A stretch of 19,554 nucleotides of DNA from Bacillota bacterium (GCA_003524085.1 DOEC01000026.1:1-19554); one strand, 5' to 3'; counted from the first letter of the stretch, positions 1 through 8,335 are shown. The notes: generated by a model from the sequence alone, not told the origin. Program-made: numbers and translations.

Positions 1-825
1 ACAAATGGGTGTTGTCTTAACAATACCTGTACCAAACTCAGGGTCAGCATGCTCATCTCCTATTATTGGAATAAGTTTATTAACTATAGGAAGTACTACA
101 TTTTTACCTATTAAATCCTTGTATCTCTCGTCATTAGGATTAACAGCGACAGCAGTATCCCCAAATAATGTCTCAGGTCTAGTAGTTGCGACCTCTAAAT
201 AATCATCTGTCCCCTCTATAAAATACTTAATATGATAAAATGCACCAGGAACATCCTTATAAATAACTTCTTCATTAGATAAAGCAGTCATTGCCTGTGG
301 ATCCCAGTTTATAATTCTTTCTCCTCTATAAATCAAACCTTCATTATAAAGAGTTACAAAAACGTGTTTAACAGCATCACTTAGCCCACTATCTAGTGTA
401 AATCTTTCCTTCGTATAGTCTAGACTTAACCCCATCTTAGCCCACTGCTTATGAATATTTTCTGCATACTCATTCTTCCAGTCCCAAGCATACTTTAACC
501 AGTCAGTTCTCTCTAAACTTCTTGGATTAATCCCCATATCTTTTAATTTAGCATCAACTTTAGCTTGAGTAGCAATACCAGCATGATCCATCCCAGGAAC
601 CCAAAGTGCATCATACCCTTGCATTCTCTTAAACCTTATAATAATGTCTTGTAATGTAGTATCCCAAGCATGTCCTAAATGAAGTTTTCCTGTAACATTA
701 GGTGGTGGAATAACTATTGCATAAGGTTTCTTACTCATATCTCCACTTTCAAAATACTTATGATTTAACCAATTCTCATATTTTCCTTCTTCAACCATCT
801 TATGGTCATATTTCTTTTCTAACAT
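1..825 (-). CDS. valS: Valine--tRNA ligase, N-terminal part (runs off the window)
   Basis: Class Ia aminoacyl-tRNA synthetase that charges tRNA-Val with valine in the cytosol. 275 codons are present, from an ATG at 825 to the window edge; the family is usually about 880 residues, so the rest of the catalytic core, the KMSKS loop and the C-terminal arm lie outside. The sequence PPPNVTGKLHLGHAW (about residues 40-54) holds the class I HIGH signature as HLGH. ATTRPETLFGDTAVAVNP further on is the start of the CP1 editing domain that hydrolyses Thr-tRNA-Val. A strong GGAGGG lies 5 nt before the ATG and fixes the start. The gene sits directly behind a T-box leader and so is expected to respond to uncharged tRNA-Val. 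The identification is secure. Confidence 0.97.
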   Translation of the reverse strand, partial: MLEKKYDHKMVEEGKYENWLNHKYFESGDMSKKPYAIVIPPPNVTGKLHLGHAWDTTLQDIIIRFKRMQGYDALWVPGMDHAGIATQAKVDAKLKDMGINPRSLERTDWLKYAWDWKNEYAENIHKQWAKMGLSLDYTKERFTLDSGLSDAVKHVFVTLYNEGLIYRGERIINWDPQAMTALSNEEVIYKDVPGAFYHIKYFIEGTDDYLEVATTRPETLFGDTAVAVNPNDERYKDLIGKNVVLPIVNKLIPIIGDEHADPEFGTGIVKTTPIC

Positions 826-841
826 AATTTCCCTCCAAAAT

Positions 842-899
842 AAAAAGTGGTTACCAAAGGGCGATTATAACCATTACTATTATTAACCGCGGTACCACC
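842..899 (-). terminator. T-box conditional terminator
   Basis: In mRNA sense, GTGGTACC (898-891, inside the T-box core) pairs with GGTAACCAC (855-847) with one bulged A, followed by TTTTT (846-842). The T-box core must leave this stem to form the antiterminator, which is the expected mutual exclusion. Confidence 0.75.
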
Positions 900-1062
900 T
901 TAATTTCTATCTTATATGCTTAACGTGCACAACTCGTTTTATTCTACTATTATTCAAATAAACACTCACAAGCTACCTTCATAAACTTAATTTATTAACT
1001 TTCACCAAACGTTAACTCTCTACAAAATCTTGTTTACTACTCCTCTTCTTCTTCGCTTTATG
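842..1062 (-). promoter_or_regulatory. T-box leader of valS (tRNA-Val sensing)
   Basis: The mRNA-sense strand carries the T-box core AGGTGGTACCGCGG (900-887), near the consensus AGGGTGGNACCGCG, followed by a terminator and the valS RBS. Upstream is a purine-rich Stem I region with AGAGAGTTAACG and GGTGAAAG elements typical of the distal part of Stem I. A GTA triplet at 976-974 in the context GAAGGTAGC is the likely Val specifier. The UGGU within the T-box would pair with an ACCA tRNA end. Uncharged tRNA-Val should stabilise the antiterminator and allow valS transcription. The family call is firm from the core motif; the specifier position is inferred by layout. Confidence 0.92.
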
Positions 1063-1068
1063 TACTAA

Positions 1069-1097
1069 ATTATACCACAAAGATACTAATTTGAAAA
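1069..1097 (-). promoter_or_regulatory. valS leader promoter
   Basis: On the minus strand the -35 is TTTTCA (1097-1092), the spacer is 17 bp, and the -10 is TATAAT (1074-1069) with an extended TGG in front. Transcription would start near 1062, giving a leader of about 240 nt, right for a T-box. Confidence 0.8.
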
Positions 1098-1180
1098 GTA
1101 CTTTTTTTATTTAAAATTTCAACATAAATAATATTTACTTTATTTATAAAACATCTTGCTTAATTCTTACTTAAAATTCA

Positions 1181-1208
1181 AAAAAAAAGAACTAAGTTTT
1201 ATTAGTTC
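1181..1208 (-). terminator. Intrinsic terminator after the 485-aa envelope gene
   Basis: In minus-strand sense, GAACTAA (1208-1202) and TTAGTTC (1195-1189) form a 7-bp stem with a 6-nt loop, followed by eight T (1188-1181). It lies 10 nt past the stop codon. The 1098-1180 stretch between it and the valS promoter shows nothing else. Confidence 0.85.
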
Positions 1209-1218
1209 CATTCATAAT

Positions 1219-2676
1219 CTACACACCTACTTCACTATCATAGAAAGAATTATCTACTGTTTCATCGTTCATTTCATTCATTCCATATATCAACCCAAAA
1301 AACCTAAAATTCATAAGTTTAGTCATTAGATTAACTACAATAGTACTCACTTCTTCCACTGTAATATCATTTTCACTAACAAAATTACTTACATCTTTCC
1401 TACTAAATAAATTCTCTCCATATTCAGTATCACTGCTTAAATTAAGAGTTACTTCATTTTCACTATAATTAAATGTCACTTTACCACTCGCACTAGTTTT
1501 CTTATTCTCACTTTTAACACTTACTTCTCCATTAATTTTATATTCGCTTACATTTTTTTGAGTACTGGGAACTACTAAGTTAAAACTTAATTTATTAGTA
1601 TTACCTTTTAACTTTTCTAAATTAAATAAAATATCAGTATTACTTGTTTTATAACTAAATGAAGAACTATTTTTTCCCACTTCAAACTTAACCTTAACTT
1701 CTTCATTATCAATTTTAGTTGATAATGAAAGTAAATTACTAGATATCTCTAAAGTAATTTTATTTTCCCCATCAGTTATTTCATACTTGTTTTCATCAAT
1801 TTTTACACCCTTAAATTCACTAATCTCATTCTTAACTATAAATTCACTAACTTCATTAGTAAGCATCTTTACTTTAATAACAACACTAATATTATTAGAT
1901 ATTATCTCTTCAGTTACAATATCTTTAAAAACCTCATCTTCTTTAATTAAAGACATAAACTTATCATTAACTTTATCTATATTATCGTCATTTATTTCAT
2001 AAGTATAAACAGCATTAAATCCTTCATACTCTGTACTTATCTTTGCTTCTTTAAGTGACTCAAAATAATAACTAATATACTTATTAACAATTTCTAAAAT
2101 ATCATAATTGCCTATTGTATTAGAGTACTCACTTATTATATCTTCCACTTTAACACTACTATCAATTGATACCATTTTATCAAAAAACTCTTTACTTTCA
2201 ACATATACTTTATCATTATTTATAACCGCGCTGGCTTTTATATTCTCACTATCTTGTTTTAATGTTGCATCCATACTCACATACTTTTCTTTAACTCTTG
2301 CATTAACATCTAAGTTTAGACTAATACCATTTAAATTCTCTAAAGCACTAGTACTACTTGATAATTTAATATTAGTATTACTTACTACATCATACTTATC
2401 AAGATCACTAAGATATTCATTATTTATATCCATTCCATTTAACACTTTCTTAGCAAAACTACTAACACTTTTAGAACTTTCTTCTAAAAAATAATTAGCA
2501 TTAAACACCTTATTAATAAAGAGAAACACTCCGCCACACATCAAAAGTAAAACTATTAATGTAGCCAAAATAGGTATCACTATTTTTATCTTACTACCTT
2601 TACTTTCAGTAGTAGAACCACTATCAAGTATTTCTATATTCTCCCCATTAACTTCATTCTTTACTTTCTCATTCAT
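1219..2676 (-). CDS. Single-pass membrane-anchored extracytoplasmic protein, unknown function
   Basis: 485 residues that I do not recognise as a named family. The first ~30 residues are polar, followed by one hydrophobic segment at about residues 31-54 (IVIPILATLIVLLLMCGGVF within it). This fits a cytoplasmic N-terminus with the rest outside the cell. The remainder is Lys/Glu/Ser/Asn-rich with alternating hydrophobic residues, as in beta-rich surface domains, and has only one Cys, inside the TM segment. The start is an ATG at 2676 with GTGAGGT 4 nt upstream. It is monocistronic, with its own extended -10 promoter and terminator. It neighbours wall-modifying genes, so an envelope role is plausible but not shown. 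Plus-strand open frames inside it are shadows. Confidence 0.85.
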   Translation of the reverse strand: MNEKVKNEVNGENIEILDSGSTTESKGSKIKIVIPILATLIVLLLMCGGVFLFINKVFNANYFLEESSKSVSSFAKKVLNGMDINNEYLSDLDKYDVVSNTNIKLSSSTSALENLNGISLNLDVNARVKEKYVSMDATLKQDSENIKASAVINNDKVYVESKEFFDKMVSIDSSVKVEDIISEYSNTIGNYDILEIVNKYISYYFESLKEAKISTEYEGFNAVYTYEINDDNIDKVNDKFMSLIKEDEVFKDIVTEEIISNNISVVIKVKMLTNEVSEFIVKNEISEFKGVKIDENKYEITDGENKITLEISSNLLSLSTKIDNEEVKVKFEVGKNSSSFSYKTSNTDILFNLEKLKGNTNKLSFNLVVPSTQKNVSEYKINGEVSVKSENKKTSASGKVTFNYSENEVTLNLSSDTEYGENLFSRKDVSNFVSENDITVEEVSTIVVNLMTKLMNFRFFGLIYGMNEMNDETVDNSFYDSEVGV

Positions 2677-2700
2677 AAAAACCTCACTACCTCATACATT

Positions 2701-2715
2701 AAGTATATCATACTT
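2701..2715 (-). promoter_or_regulatory. Extended -10 promoter with overlapping inverted repeat
   Basis: The minus strand reads TGATATACT, an extended -10 (TATACT at 2707-2702) without a convincing -35. The element lies inside a perfect inverted repeat, AAGTAT-ATC-ATACTT (2701-2715). It is 25 nt before the start of the 485-aa gene. A repressor site is possible; the promoter role is more likely. Confidence 0.5.
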
Positions 2716-2764
2716 TTATAAAATATAATAGATTATTTAAAAAGAAAAAACATGAAATGCAAAT

Positions 2765-2795
2765 AAAAAAAACTAACTAGTCGTTAGTCTTTTTT
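2765..2795. terminator. Bidirectional terminator after the VanY-like gene
   Basis: ACTAAC (2772-2777) and GTTAGT (2783-2788) form a 6-bp stem with a 5-nt loop, flanked by an A-run on the left and a T-run on the right, so it can act on both strands. It is nearly the same sequence as the terminator at 5304-5318. Confidence 0.8.
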
Positions 2796-2796
2796 A

Positions 2797-4293
2797 TCAC
2801 ATTTCAGTTATTACTAAGTAACAATTATCATATAAATAATAAACTACACTATTCTCTAATTTTAATATATTACCATCATTTACTTCATATTTGTATATCA
2901 AATAATTTTTATTATCATAATTCATTATATATTTTTTATTTAAATCAAATAAATTCAAATACTCTTCTAAAGTCAAATAATGTTCATACATATACGTTGC
3001 ATGCATTTCTTCAACAAATCTAAAATGCCATGGTTCATAACTAATCTTAGTAATATTTTCTTTATTATCTAAATATCTTAATATAAATCCATACTCATGA
3101 GCATTATCTGTAACCCATTTTCCAATATATGTGCCATAAAAATATGTAACCTTCTTTTCATCAGTTGCCAAATCTAATGCTAGTCCAGTTTCATGTTCAG
3201 AATGACCGGGCTTATTAGCAATCCCACTATTTTCTTCTTCAAAAATCTCTTTTTGTTCTTCGTATGACCTATATGCACTTGTTGAAAACAAAATATGGTT
3301 ATCAAGTTTATTAGCTTGTTCTTTCATTCTGCTATAACTTTCTAAAACGGTTTTATCTAATTTTTTATTTTCTTCAAATATAACTATATTATCACTTAAA
3401 AACTTATTTTCTTTATCTTCATTAACTAAAATCAAATTATAATTAATATTTTCGTTACTAAGTTTATTTAATTTAAAATCAAATTCATCACTTGTTTCGC
3501 TTAGTTTAGTCAACGTTTTTAAACTATAGCTAATAACATATTCACCACTATTTGTAGAACTTATTTCATACTTTATATTTTTCGGAATATAAATATTATC
3601 CGTTTTCACTTTATAAAAATATGTTTCTTCATCATTAAACTTATATATAGTATTAACCTCTAAATTATTAACAAAATCATCTATATCATATTCAAGTTCA
3701 TGAATTAAATAAGAGAAAACTTTACCAACATACCTAAAATGCCATGGCTGATAATTATCTTTTTTAGTATATCTTAAAACAAAACCATACCTATATGCAT
3801 TATTAATAAAATACTTAGCTTCTTTATGACCTTCAAAATCTTCCCATTCTCTATCTTTAATATAAACATCTATATCATACCCAGTTCTATGATCGGTTAC
3901 ACAATCATTTTCATTACTACATGATAAATATCCTCTTCTGACAATGATGTTATCATAGTTATGATTATTTAAGTCCTTAAATAAGTCTTCTAAGTCATAT
4001 AAAGCATTTACATTAATACTAATATCAGAATTTATTAAAGGTACTTTACCATATGCATTTACTAAATTATTAATAAAATAATCATCTGTATCATACTTAG
4101 TATTCAATGAATAATTATCTTGAATTAAGCTCTCACTAATTTTTTCAAACTTAATATTTTCAATATTATCAACACTACCAATTATTATAGCCACATCTTC
4201 AATCGTTCTATTTTTAAATTTTTCAAAAATAACAAAACCCATTATTATTAAAAATACAAATACAACAAGAAAAAACTTTTTATTAAATTTCAT
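2797..4293 (-). CDS. Tandem-domain VanY-like D-alanyl-D-alanine carboxypeptidase (M15), first domain degenerate
   Basis: 498 residues with an N-terminal membrane anchor (about residues 7-23) and two M15B (VanY/DacB) domains facing outward. Domain 2 (about 290-440) is complete: SAYRS (339-343), SEHETGLALDL with zinc ligands H367 and D374, and EPWH with E420 as general base and H423 as third ligand. Domain 1 (about 85-205) keeps H135, D142 and H185 but has QPWH, so the catalytic Glu is Gln182; its SxYR motif reads GYLS, without the Arg. Each domain is followed by a similar short beta-rich tail, implying one duplication of the whole unit. It should trim D-Ala from peptidoglycan peptides; domain 1 may only bind. 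The start is an ATG at 4293 with GGAG 7 nt upstream; an upstream GTG at 4320 is in frame but has no RBS. It starts 1 nt after the SH3b gene ends, so the two are co-transcribed. It ends in TGA. Confidence 0.93.
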   Translation of the reverse strand: MKFNKKFFLVVFVFLIIMGFVIFEKFKNRTIEDVAIIIGSVDNIENIKFEKISESLIQDNYSLNTKYDTDDYFINNLVNAYGKVPLINSDISINVNALYDLEDLFKDLNNHNYDNIIVRRGYLSCSNENDCVTDHRTGYDIDVYIKDREWEDFEGHKEAKYFINNAYRYGFVLRYTKKDNYQPWHFRYVGKVFSYLIHELEYDIDDFVNNLEVNTIYKFNDEETYFYKVKTDNIYIPKNIKYEISSTNSGEYVISYSLKTLTKLSETSDEFDFKLNKLSNENINYNLILVNEDKENKFLSDNIVIFEENKKLDKTVLESYSRMKEQANKLDNHILFSTSAYRSYEEQKEIFEEENSGIANKPGHSEHETGLALDLATDEKKVTYFYGTYIGKWVTDNAHEYGFILRYLDNKENITKISYEPWHFRFVEEMHATYMYEHYLTLEEYLNLFDLNKKYIMNYDNKNYLIYKYEVNDGNILKLENSVVYYLYDNCYLVITEM

Positions 4294-4294
4294 T

Positions 4295-4936
4295 CTACCA
4301 CTCCAATTCTTTAAAATCACTTACTTCACTTTCATCTGGCGCGATATCAAATTCAATTGACCCCAATTTACTATCGAATTTACCAGATTTATCAGTGACT
4401 GTATACATTATCCAATATTGATCAACATACTCATTGTCTTTATTAATGCCTTTTTCATGATAAACTTTATATGTGATTTCCGGTTTACCTTTATCATCCC
4501 ATACTTCTAAATTATCAAAAGTAATTGAATTAATATCTTTTGCGTGTAAAAAATAAAGAATCTTTATAGTAGGAACAGCAATATCATTAGGATTATTGTA
4601 ATCTATTAAATAAGCATCATTTTTATCACTAGCTATCCAACCATATTTATTAACTTCATATTCAATCTTATACCAATAATATGTATTACTAGATTCATAG
4701 TCAACATCAGACACAGGAAATTTTTCTCCACTATACACTTCACCAAGCCATTTAGAAGAAGCTTTACTATCACTTCTAACATTTATAAAATCATTTGTAA
4801 TCTCAACATACCAATCATTTTTAAAATCAATTTTCTCTTCCAATTTTTTTCTATCGTTCCCATTAAAAAATGTAAAATATACAAAAATAATAAATATCAT
4901 TAGAAGTGTAACACCAAAAAATTTTACTTCTTTCAC
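4295..4936 (-). CDS. Membrane-anchored SH3b-domain protein
   Basis: 213 residues. A hydrophobic N-terminal segment (about residues 6-24) is a signal anchor. Residues about 42-105 fit a bacterial SH3 domain: FINVRSDSKASSKWLGEVYS, then a YYWYKIEY strand and GWIAS, the usual NVRS...G.V..G...W.k...GW pattern. The last ~90 residues look beta-rich and Ig-like (TITFDN-type strands, YWIMYTVTDKSG) but are not assignable. SH3b domains bind cell-wall peptides or glycans, so it probably positions or assists the VanY-like enzyme encoded 1 nt downstream; that link is inference. The start is a GTG at 4936 with AGGTGA close upstream. The family-level call is good, the exact role unknown. Confidence 0.85.
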   Translation of the reverse strand: MKEVKFFGVTLLMIFIIFVYFTFFNGNDRKKLEEKIDFKNDWYVEITNDFINVRSDSKASSKWLGEVYSGEKFPVSDVDYESSNTYYWYKIEYEVNKYGWIASDKNDAYLIDYNNPNDIAVPTIKILYFLHAKDINSITFDNLEVWDDKGKPEITYKVYHEKGINKDNEYVDQYWIMYTVTDKSGKFDSKLGSIEFDIAPDESEVSDFKELEW

Positions 4937-4960
4937 ACTTTCACCTCACTTCTTATATAT

Positions 4961-4989
4961 AATATAACATATTTTTTACAAAAACTCAA
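4961..4989 (-). promoter_or_regulatory. Promoter of the SH3b-VanY operon
   Basis: Minus strand: -35 TTGAGT (4989-4984), 17-bp spacer, -10 TATATT (4966-4961) preceded by TGT (extended -10). The start site would fall about 18-20 nt before the GTG codon. Confidence 0.75.
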
Positions 4990-4993
4990 CGAA

Positions 4994-5029
4994 CAAGTGA
5001 GAATATTTTCAACTAATAAGTGAGAAAAT
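4994..5029 (+). repeat. Two AAGTGAGAA direct repeats in the divergent region (candidate operator)
   Basis: AAGTGAGAA occurs at 4995-5003 and 5018-5026, with starts 23 bp apart (about two helical turns) and similar AT flanks. They sit between the XRE gene and the -35 of the SH3b-VanY promoter. Local divergent regulators often bind such sites; this assignment is inference. Confidence 0.45.
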
Positions 5030-5046
5030 ATATTTAGGTGAATTAA

Positions 5047-5307
5047 ATGGAAAATAAAAAAGACGAAAATTATGTCTACTATTTAGTAGCGCACAATTTA
5101 AAAAAACAAAGAAAATTAAAAGGACTTACTCAAAGTAAGTTTGCTGAAGCATGTAATTATAGTGATGGCTTTATAATGAATATAGAAAGTAAAAAATACT
5201 ACCAAACATTCAGCTTAGGCACATTATGGAAATTTGCTGAAGTACTAGATATAGATATAAGATTATTTTTTGAGCCAATAGAAGAAGACACAAATAAAAA
5301 GAACTAA
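5047..5307 (+). CDS. XRE-family (Cro/C1-type) helix-turn-helix regulator
   Basis: 86 residues, almost entirely one HTH_3 domain (about residues 13-76). NLKKQRKLKGLTQSKFAEA is helices 1-2, followed by CNYSDGFIMNIESKK as the recognition helix region and LWKFAEVLDIDIRLFF as the usual end. There is no sensor domain, so it may respond through partners or dosage. The start is an ATG at 5047 with AGGTGA 5 nt upstream. It is transcribed away from the SH3b-VanY operon with AAGTGAGAA repeats between, so it likely controls that operon, itself or both. Its TAA lies in the stem of the terminator shared with the converging gene at 5308. No strong promoter of its own is obvious. Confidence 0.9.
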   Translation: MENKKDENYVYYLVAHNLKKQRKLKGLTQSKFAEACNYSDGFIMNIESKKYYQTFSLGTLWKFAEVLDIDIRLFFEPIEEDTNKKN

Positions 5308-5327
5308 CTACTCGTTAGCCTTTTTTT
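5296..5327. terminator. Bidirectional terminator overlapping both converging gene ends
   Basis: CTAAC (5304-5308) and GTTAG (5314-5318) with a 5-nt loop, an A-run to the left and seven T at 5321-5327. The stops of the XRE gene (5305-5307) and of the minus-strand gene (5308-5310) are inside it. Confidence 0.8.
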
Positions 5328-5970
5328 GTTTAATAATAATATTAAAGTTAGGAAATGCTTTTGTTATTCTTCTAGTAAGTTTACCTTTAGCAATAAGTAT
5401 CTCTTTAACTTTAGCATTTATCTCTTCTGTACTATCTTTAAGTACAACCTTACCAACATTCTTAATCTTACTTGTAACACTAAATGAAACAAAGAAATCT
5501 ATAATAAATAACACTAGCAATATAGAAACAACACATTTTAAAAGTATTGGATCTATCTTATTTAAAATATCTATCAAAAATGGATTAACTAAATAAACCA
5601 TCACAAGTCCCATTAGTCCAAAAAATAACAAATTAGTTAAACATATTCTTCCATTAATATTAAATTTTTTATTAGAATAATCCCACCATCTTGTCTTAAA
5701 AAGTTTCTCCATTACATAACTTGTAAAATATTCAAGTATGCTACACACGACTACTGCCATACAAAATAATGTTACAGGGTCACTCTGATACTTAGTTAAT
5801 AAAAGTGTTATAAGTATTCCACCAGTTCCATAAATAGGTACAACTGGTCCTATAAAGAAACCTCTATTAACAAATTTATGATCTTGAATTAAAAATGCAC
5901 TAACTTCAACTATCCAACCTATAAAAGAATAAATTAAAAATATAGCTACATAAATAAATGTCTGATACAT
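5308..5970 (-). CDS. CmpB-family (PF06541-type) putative ABC transporter permease-like membrane protein
   Basis: 220 residues. About five hydrophobic segments sit in the first ~165 residues, followed by a basic cytoplasmic tail. Motifs of the family often annotated 'putative ABC transporter permease' are visible: SFIGWIVEV (about 15-23), NRGFFIGPVVPIYGTG (about 35-50), EYFTSYVMEKLF and RWWDYSNKKFNINGRICL (about 80-111). Function is not established. An acidic/aromatic RWWDY plus a GRICL loop is the conserved core. The ATG at 5970 has GAGAGGAAT upstream and lies 25 nt behind the ABC transporter fusion, so it is probably third in the marR operon. It may be an accessory to that transporter, but the family also occurs alone. 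Family call good, role uncertain. Confidence 0.82.
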   Translation of the reverse strand: MYQTFIYVAIFLIYSFIGWIVEVSAFLIQDHKFVNRGFFIGPVVPIYGTGGILITLLLTKYQSDPVTLFCMAVVVCSILEYFTSYVMEKLFKTRWWDYSNKKFNINGRICLTNLLFFGLMGLVMVYLVNPFLIDILNKIDPILLKCVVSILLVLFIIDFFVSFSVTSKIKNVGKVVLKDSTEEINAKVKEILIAKGKLTRRITKAFPNFNIIIKQKKANE

Positions 5971-5995
5971 ATTATTCCTCTCTTTCTATAAACCC

Positions 5996-8335
5996 TTATT
6001 CAGTTCTAAGTGCTATAACTGGGTCTTTTTTACTTGCCATTTTAGCTGGAATAGCTCCACCTATTAAAGTTAAAGTTGTACTAATAATAATTAATATAAC
6101 CGCATGCAACGGATCTAATATAGCAACATTATTTAAACCTGTTAAATCTTTAAGAATTATATTAACTGGAATAATCAAACCCCTAGCAATTAACACACCA
6201 ATTAATCCACTTAGGATTCCTACTATTAAAGTTTCAGCATTAAAAACTCTGCTAACATCTTTCTTTCTAGCCCCTAAACTTCTTAAAACTCCAATTTCTT
6301 TAGTTCTTTCAAGTACACTTATATAAGTAATAATACCTATCATAATAGAACTAACAACTAAACTAACTGCACTAAAAGCTATTAAAACAATTGTAATTGC
6401 ATCCATTATTTTAGAACCAAAACTAATAAAAGTACTTGCTAAATCATTATAAACTATCTTATCTATATCACTCTTACTTTGATTATACTTATCTAAATAT
6501 CTAATTATCTCATCTTTACTATTAAAATCGTTTGGATAAATATTAATCATAAACGGTTCATCCTTACTTCCTAAATAAAGTAACATATTGTTTTTACTTT
6601 GATCATCTATAATTTCTCCACTCATTACATTAGTATTACTTTTTTCTTGTTCTTTAACAATTTCACTTTCACTATTAACACTTATTACTTTCTCTACTAA
6701 ATCATTCTTATAAAGAATTGACCCAATATTATTACTAGTCATCATACTATTAGTATCTGTCATATTCCCTAAAGTATTCATACTTGTTGCAATTTCCCCT
6801 AGATAATTATCTTCTTTAGCTCTAACAACACCAACTATTTTAAGAGTTAAATTCTTTTCATTATTATATACACTATTATAGTCAGTATTTGGTATAAACA
6901 TATTCATATATCTAGCATAATACTCATTATTGAATACAAGCTTAATCTCTTTACCAATAATATTAGAAAAATCTATTTCTGATTTTATTTCTTCTCCCAA
7001 AGCTTTAAGTATCTTAGTATCAACTCTATTTTTTGAGTCCACCACTAGTACTAAATCAGTCACATCCTTTGGATAACTCCCCTCTAGTAAATCAAAAGCA
7101 TCCATGATAAAGTCTTCTTTATCTATTTCTTTAGGAATAACTCCCATATTTAATTCACTCGTACTAACGCTCTTTACTACACTATCATTTTTAACAAGTA
7201 AATTCAAATTAGTAGCTCTTGTAAAACTTATCCCACTTATTAGTTCATCATTAATATTTTCTATATACTCTATATACTCACTAGTTATTTTATTAGTATG
7301 AACCAAATTATATGAATTTATATCAAATGGATATATCTTCTTTTCAGTAGGATAATCACCTTTTCCAGGCATCATACTTCCCATCATTTCTTCCATTTGC
7401 TTTTCATCCATAGTCATAGTACTTTTACTAATCATAATAGGAAAATTACTAAGAGTATTCTTCTGATATATATCTACTTGCTTATCAAAACCATTAGACA
7501 AACTTAATATAATACTAATCCCAATTATGCCTATACTAGACGCAAAAGCTGTGAGAAACGTTCTTCCTTTCTTTGTCCTAATGTTATTAAAACTCAATTT
7601 TAAAGCTGTTAAGAAGCTCATTTTAGTTTTCTTTATTTCTATATTATTCTTATTTTTAGTCTTATCAAATGGACTACTGTCATTTATTACTTCCCCGTCT
7701 TTTACTTCAATTATTCTAGTTGCATACTTTTTAGCCAAATCAGAGTTATGTGTTACCATAATTACAAGTTTTTCTTTAGATATTTCTTTAATAAGTTCCA
7801 TTATCTGTTTACTTGTCTTAGTATCTAAGGCACCTGTTGGTTCATCAGCCAAAATTACTTCAGGGTCATTTACAATAGCTCTTGCAATTGCCACCCTTTG
7901 CATTTGTCCACCACTAAGTTGGTTAGGTTTTTTATACGCATGATCTTTAAGTCCCACTTTCTCTAAAGCGCTCAAAGATTTCTCTTTCTTATCTTTAACA
8001 CCACTTAAAGTAAGACTCATCTCTACATTTTCTAAAACTGACAAATGTCCAATTAAATTATAACTCTGAAAAATAAAACCTACACAATTATTTCTATAAG
8101 CATCCCATAAAGTATCATTAAACTTCTTAGTAGACATATTATTAATAATTAAGTCCCCACTATCATATCTATCAAGTCCACCAATTATATTTAAAAGAGT
8201 AGTCTTTCCACTTCCTGATGCACCTAATATACAAACAAACTCATTTCTATCAAATGTAAGACTTACTCCCTTTAAAGCATGCTGTACAAACTCTCCAGTT
8301 TTATAACTTTTTTTAATATTTTTTAATTCTAACAT
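5996..8335 (-). CDS. ABC transporter ATPase-permease fusion (MacB/FtsX type)
   Basis: 779 residues. The N-terminal ATPase is complete: Walker A GASGSGKTT (38-46), Q-loop Gln90, signature LSGGQ (140-144), Walker B VILADE (160-165), D-loop ALD and switch His196. TM1 is at about 258-282, followed by a large extracytoplasmic domain (about 290-640) and three C-terminal TMs (about 645-770) with the FtsX-like cytoplasmic stretch VLERTKEIGVLRSLGARKKD. This architecture is a mechanotransmission type ABC (MacB, LolCDE, BceAB relatives) that moves substrates from the outer leaflet or periplasm-facing side; in Firmicutes such fusions often export or sense antimicrobial peptides or lipids. The substrate cannot be told. 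The ATG at 8335 has GGAGGG upstream and overlaps the marR stop by 7 nt, indicating translational coupling. Confidence 0.95.
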   Translation of the reverse strand: MLELKNIKKSYKTGEFVQHALKGVSLTFDRNEFVCILGASGSGKTTLLNIIGGLDRYDSGDLIINNMSTKKFNDTLWDAYRNNCVGFIFQSYNLIGHLSVLENVEMSLTLSGVKDKKEKSLSALEKVGLKDHAYKKPNQLSGGQMQRVAIARAIVNDPEVILADEPTGALDTKTSKQIMELIKEISKEKLVIMVTHNSDLAKKYATRIIEVKDGEVINDSSPFDKTKNKNNIEIKKTKMSFLTALKLSFNNIRTKKGRTFLTAFASSIGIIGISIILSLSNGFDKQVDIYQKNTLSNFPIMISKSTMTMDEKQMEEMMGSMMPGKGDYPTEKKIYPFDINSYNLVHTNKITSEYIEYIENINDELISGISFTRATNLNLLVKNDSVVKSVSTSELNMGVIPKEIDKEDFIMDAFDLLEGSYPKDVTDLVLVVDSKNRVDTKILKALGEEIKSEIDFSNIIGKEIKLVFNNEYYARYMNMFIPNTDYNSVYNNEKNLTLKIVGVVRAKEDNYLGEIATSMNTLGNMTDTNSMMTSNNIGSILYKNDLVEKVISVNSESEIVKEQEKSNTNVMSGEIIDDQSKNNMLLYLGSKDEPFMINIYPNDFNSKDEIIRYLDKYNQSKSDIDKIVYNDLASTFISFGSKIMDAITIVLIAFSAVSLVVSSIMIGIITYISVLERTKEIGVLRSLGARKKDVSRVFNAETLIVGILSGLIGVLIARGLIIPVNIILKDLTGLNNVAILDPLHAVILIIISTTLTLIGGAIPAKMASKKDPVIALRTE

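Noticed and set aside
1787..2494. Plus-strand open frames within the 485-aa gene, and similar ones within the ABC fusion and the ATPase
   Set aside because: They run antisense to well-supported genes, are Leu/Ser/Ile-rich with low complexity, and lack RBSs.
5958..6326. 122-codon plus-strand frame over the ABC permease end
   Set aside because: Mirror of a conserved FtsX domain; no RBS or family pattern.
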